Assembly: GCA_002298155.1 (NCBI GenBank)
Contig: DBME01000169.1
Span: 2,567-8,107 of the forward strand
Direction: 5' to 3'
Origin: Holophagaceae bacterium UBA706
GTDB taxonomy: Bacteria; Acidobacteriota; Holophagae; Holophagales; Holophagaceae
Length of the DNA stretch: 5,541 nt
Shown here: positions 5,438 through 5,541 of the stretch, piece by piece
How the letters are laid out: each line of letters starts with the position of its first letter
How positions within the stretch are numbered: position 1 is the first letter of the stretch
Notes under the pieces: generated by a model
What the model was told of the DNA's origin: nothing
What the model saw: the letters and a program-made list of their open reading frames with translations, nothing else
Database searches by the model: none
Translations under genes and position numbers: made by a program

Positions 5438-5541
5438 ATACCTGCTTTTTCTTAACCCTGCGGCGCATTGAATCTGAGCGCCGCAGGGTCTTGAAAAAGC
5501 AGGTATCGACGAGCATGCCGAGGAGCCGAGGTTCGCCGAGG
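5403..5541. repeat. Long inverted repeat (arms of at least 64 bases)
   Basis: The left arm (5403-5466) and right arm (5478-5541) are complementary at 58 of 64 positions around an 11-base loop (5467-5477). Two perfect blocks stand out: a 12-bp inner stem (5455-5466 with 5478-5489) and a 16-bp block, CGATACCTGCTTTTTC (5436-5451) with 5493-5508. Mismatches are 5411, 5430, 5435 and the trio 5452-5454; 5411/5533 would be a G-U pair in RNA. The outer third is built from CCTCGGC heptamers. The right arm touches the window end, so the repeat may continue. It lies just after the operon stop and could limit or protect the transcript, but no T-run follows the inner stem on either strand, so it is not a textbook intrinsic terminator. 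It is probably two facing copies of an intergenic repeat. Confidence 0.85.

Noticed and set aside
5455..5489. Intrinsic terminator at the inner 12-bp stem
   Set aside because: The stem is good, but on both strands the bases that follow include an A-run rather than a T-run. Termination here cannot be excluded but is not shown.

Overview
The window is strongly GC-rich, with G or C at nearly every third codon position. It holds one partial and four complete protein genes. The pump carries an outer-membrane channel, so the host has two membranes (Gram-negative type). Protein flavour, codon bias and the CCTCGGC-rich intergenic repeats would fit an acidobacterium of the Holophaga/Geothrix type. That is an impression, not something shown here, and a deltaproteobacterium or myxobacterium is also possible.

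Layout. Bases 1-578, minus strand: the N-terminal part of a major facilitator superfamily (MFS) transporter, cut by the window edge. Bases 579-841: a divergent intergenic region. Its half next to the MFS gene is C-rich on the plus strand. Its half next to the operon is a sharply AT-rich island carrying several dyad symmetries, including a near-perfect 22-bp palindrome over the ribosome binding site and start codon of the next gene. Bases 842-5388, plus strand: a tight four-gene operon. The order is a TetR-family repressor, a TolC/OprM-like outer membrane factor, an EmrA/HlyD-like periplasmic adaptor and an EmrB-like 14-helix drug/H+ antiporter of the DHA2 family. The junctions are a 4-base ATGA overlap, a 1-base gap and another 4-base ATGA overlap, so translation is probably coupled. 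Bases 5389-5541: a long inverted repeat with arms of at least 64 bases that runs to the window end.

Together the operon encodes a complete tripartite efflux pump spanning both membranes, with its probable ligand-sensing repressor as first gene. A toxic compound would release the repressor and induce the whole unit, including the repressor. The substrate cannot be read from the sequence. The divergent MFS gene belongs to a different MFS subgroup and may only share the control region.

The pump is a known type. The least explained parts are non-coding: the start-codon palindrome of the regulator, the long terminal inverted repeat, and a 24-base motif shared by the two intergenic regions flanking the operon, which suggests a dispersed repeat family.
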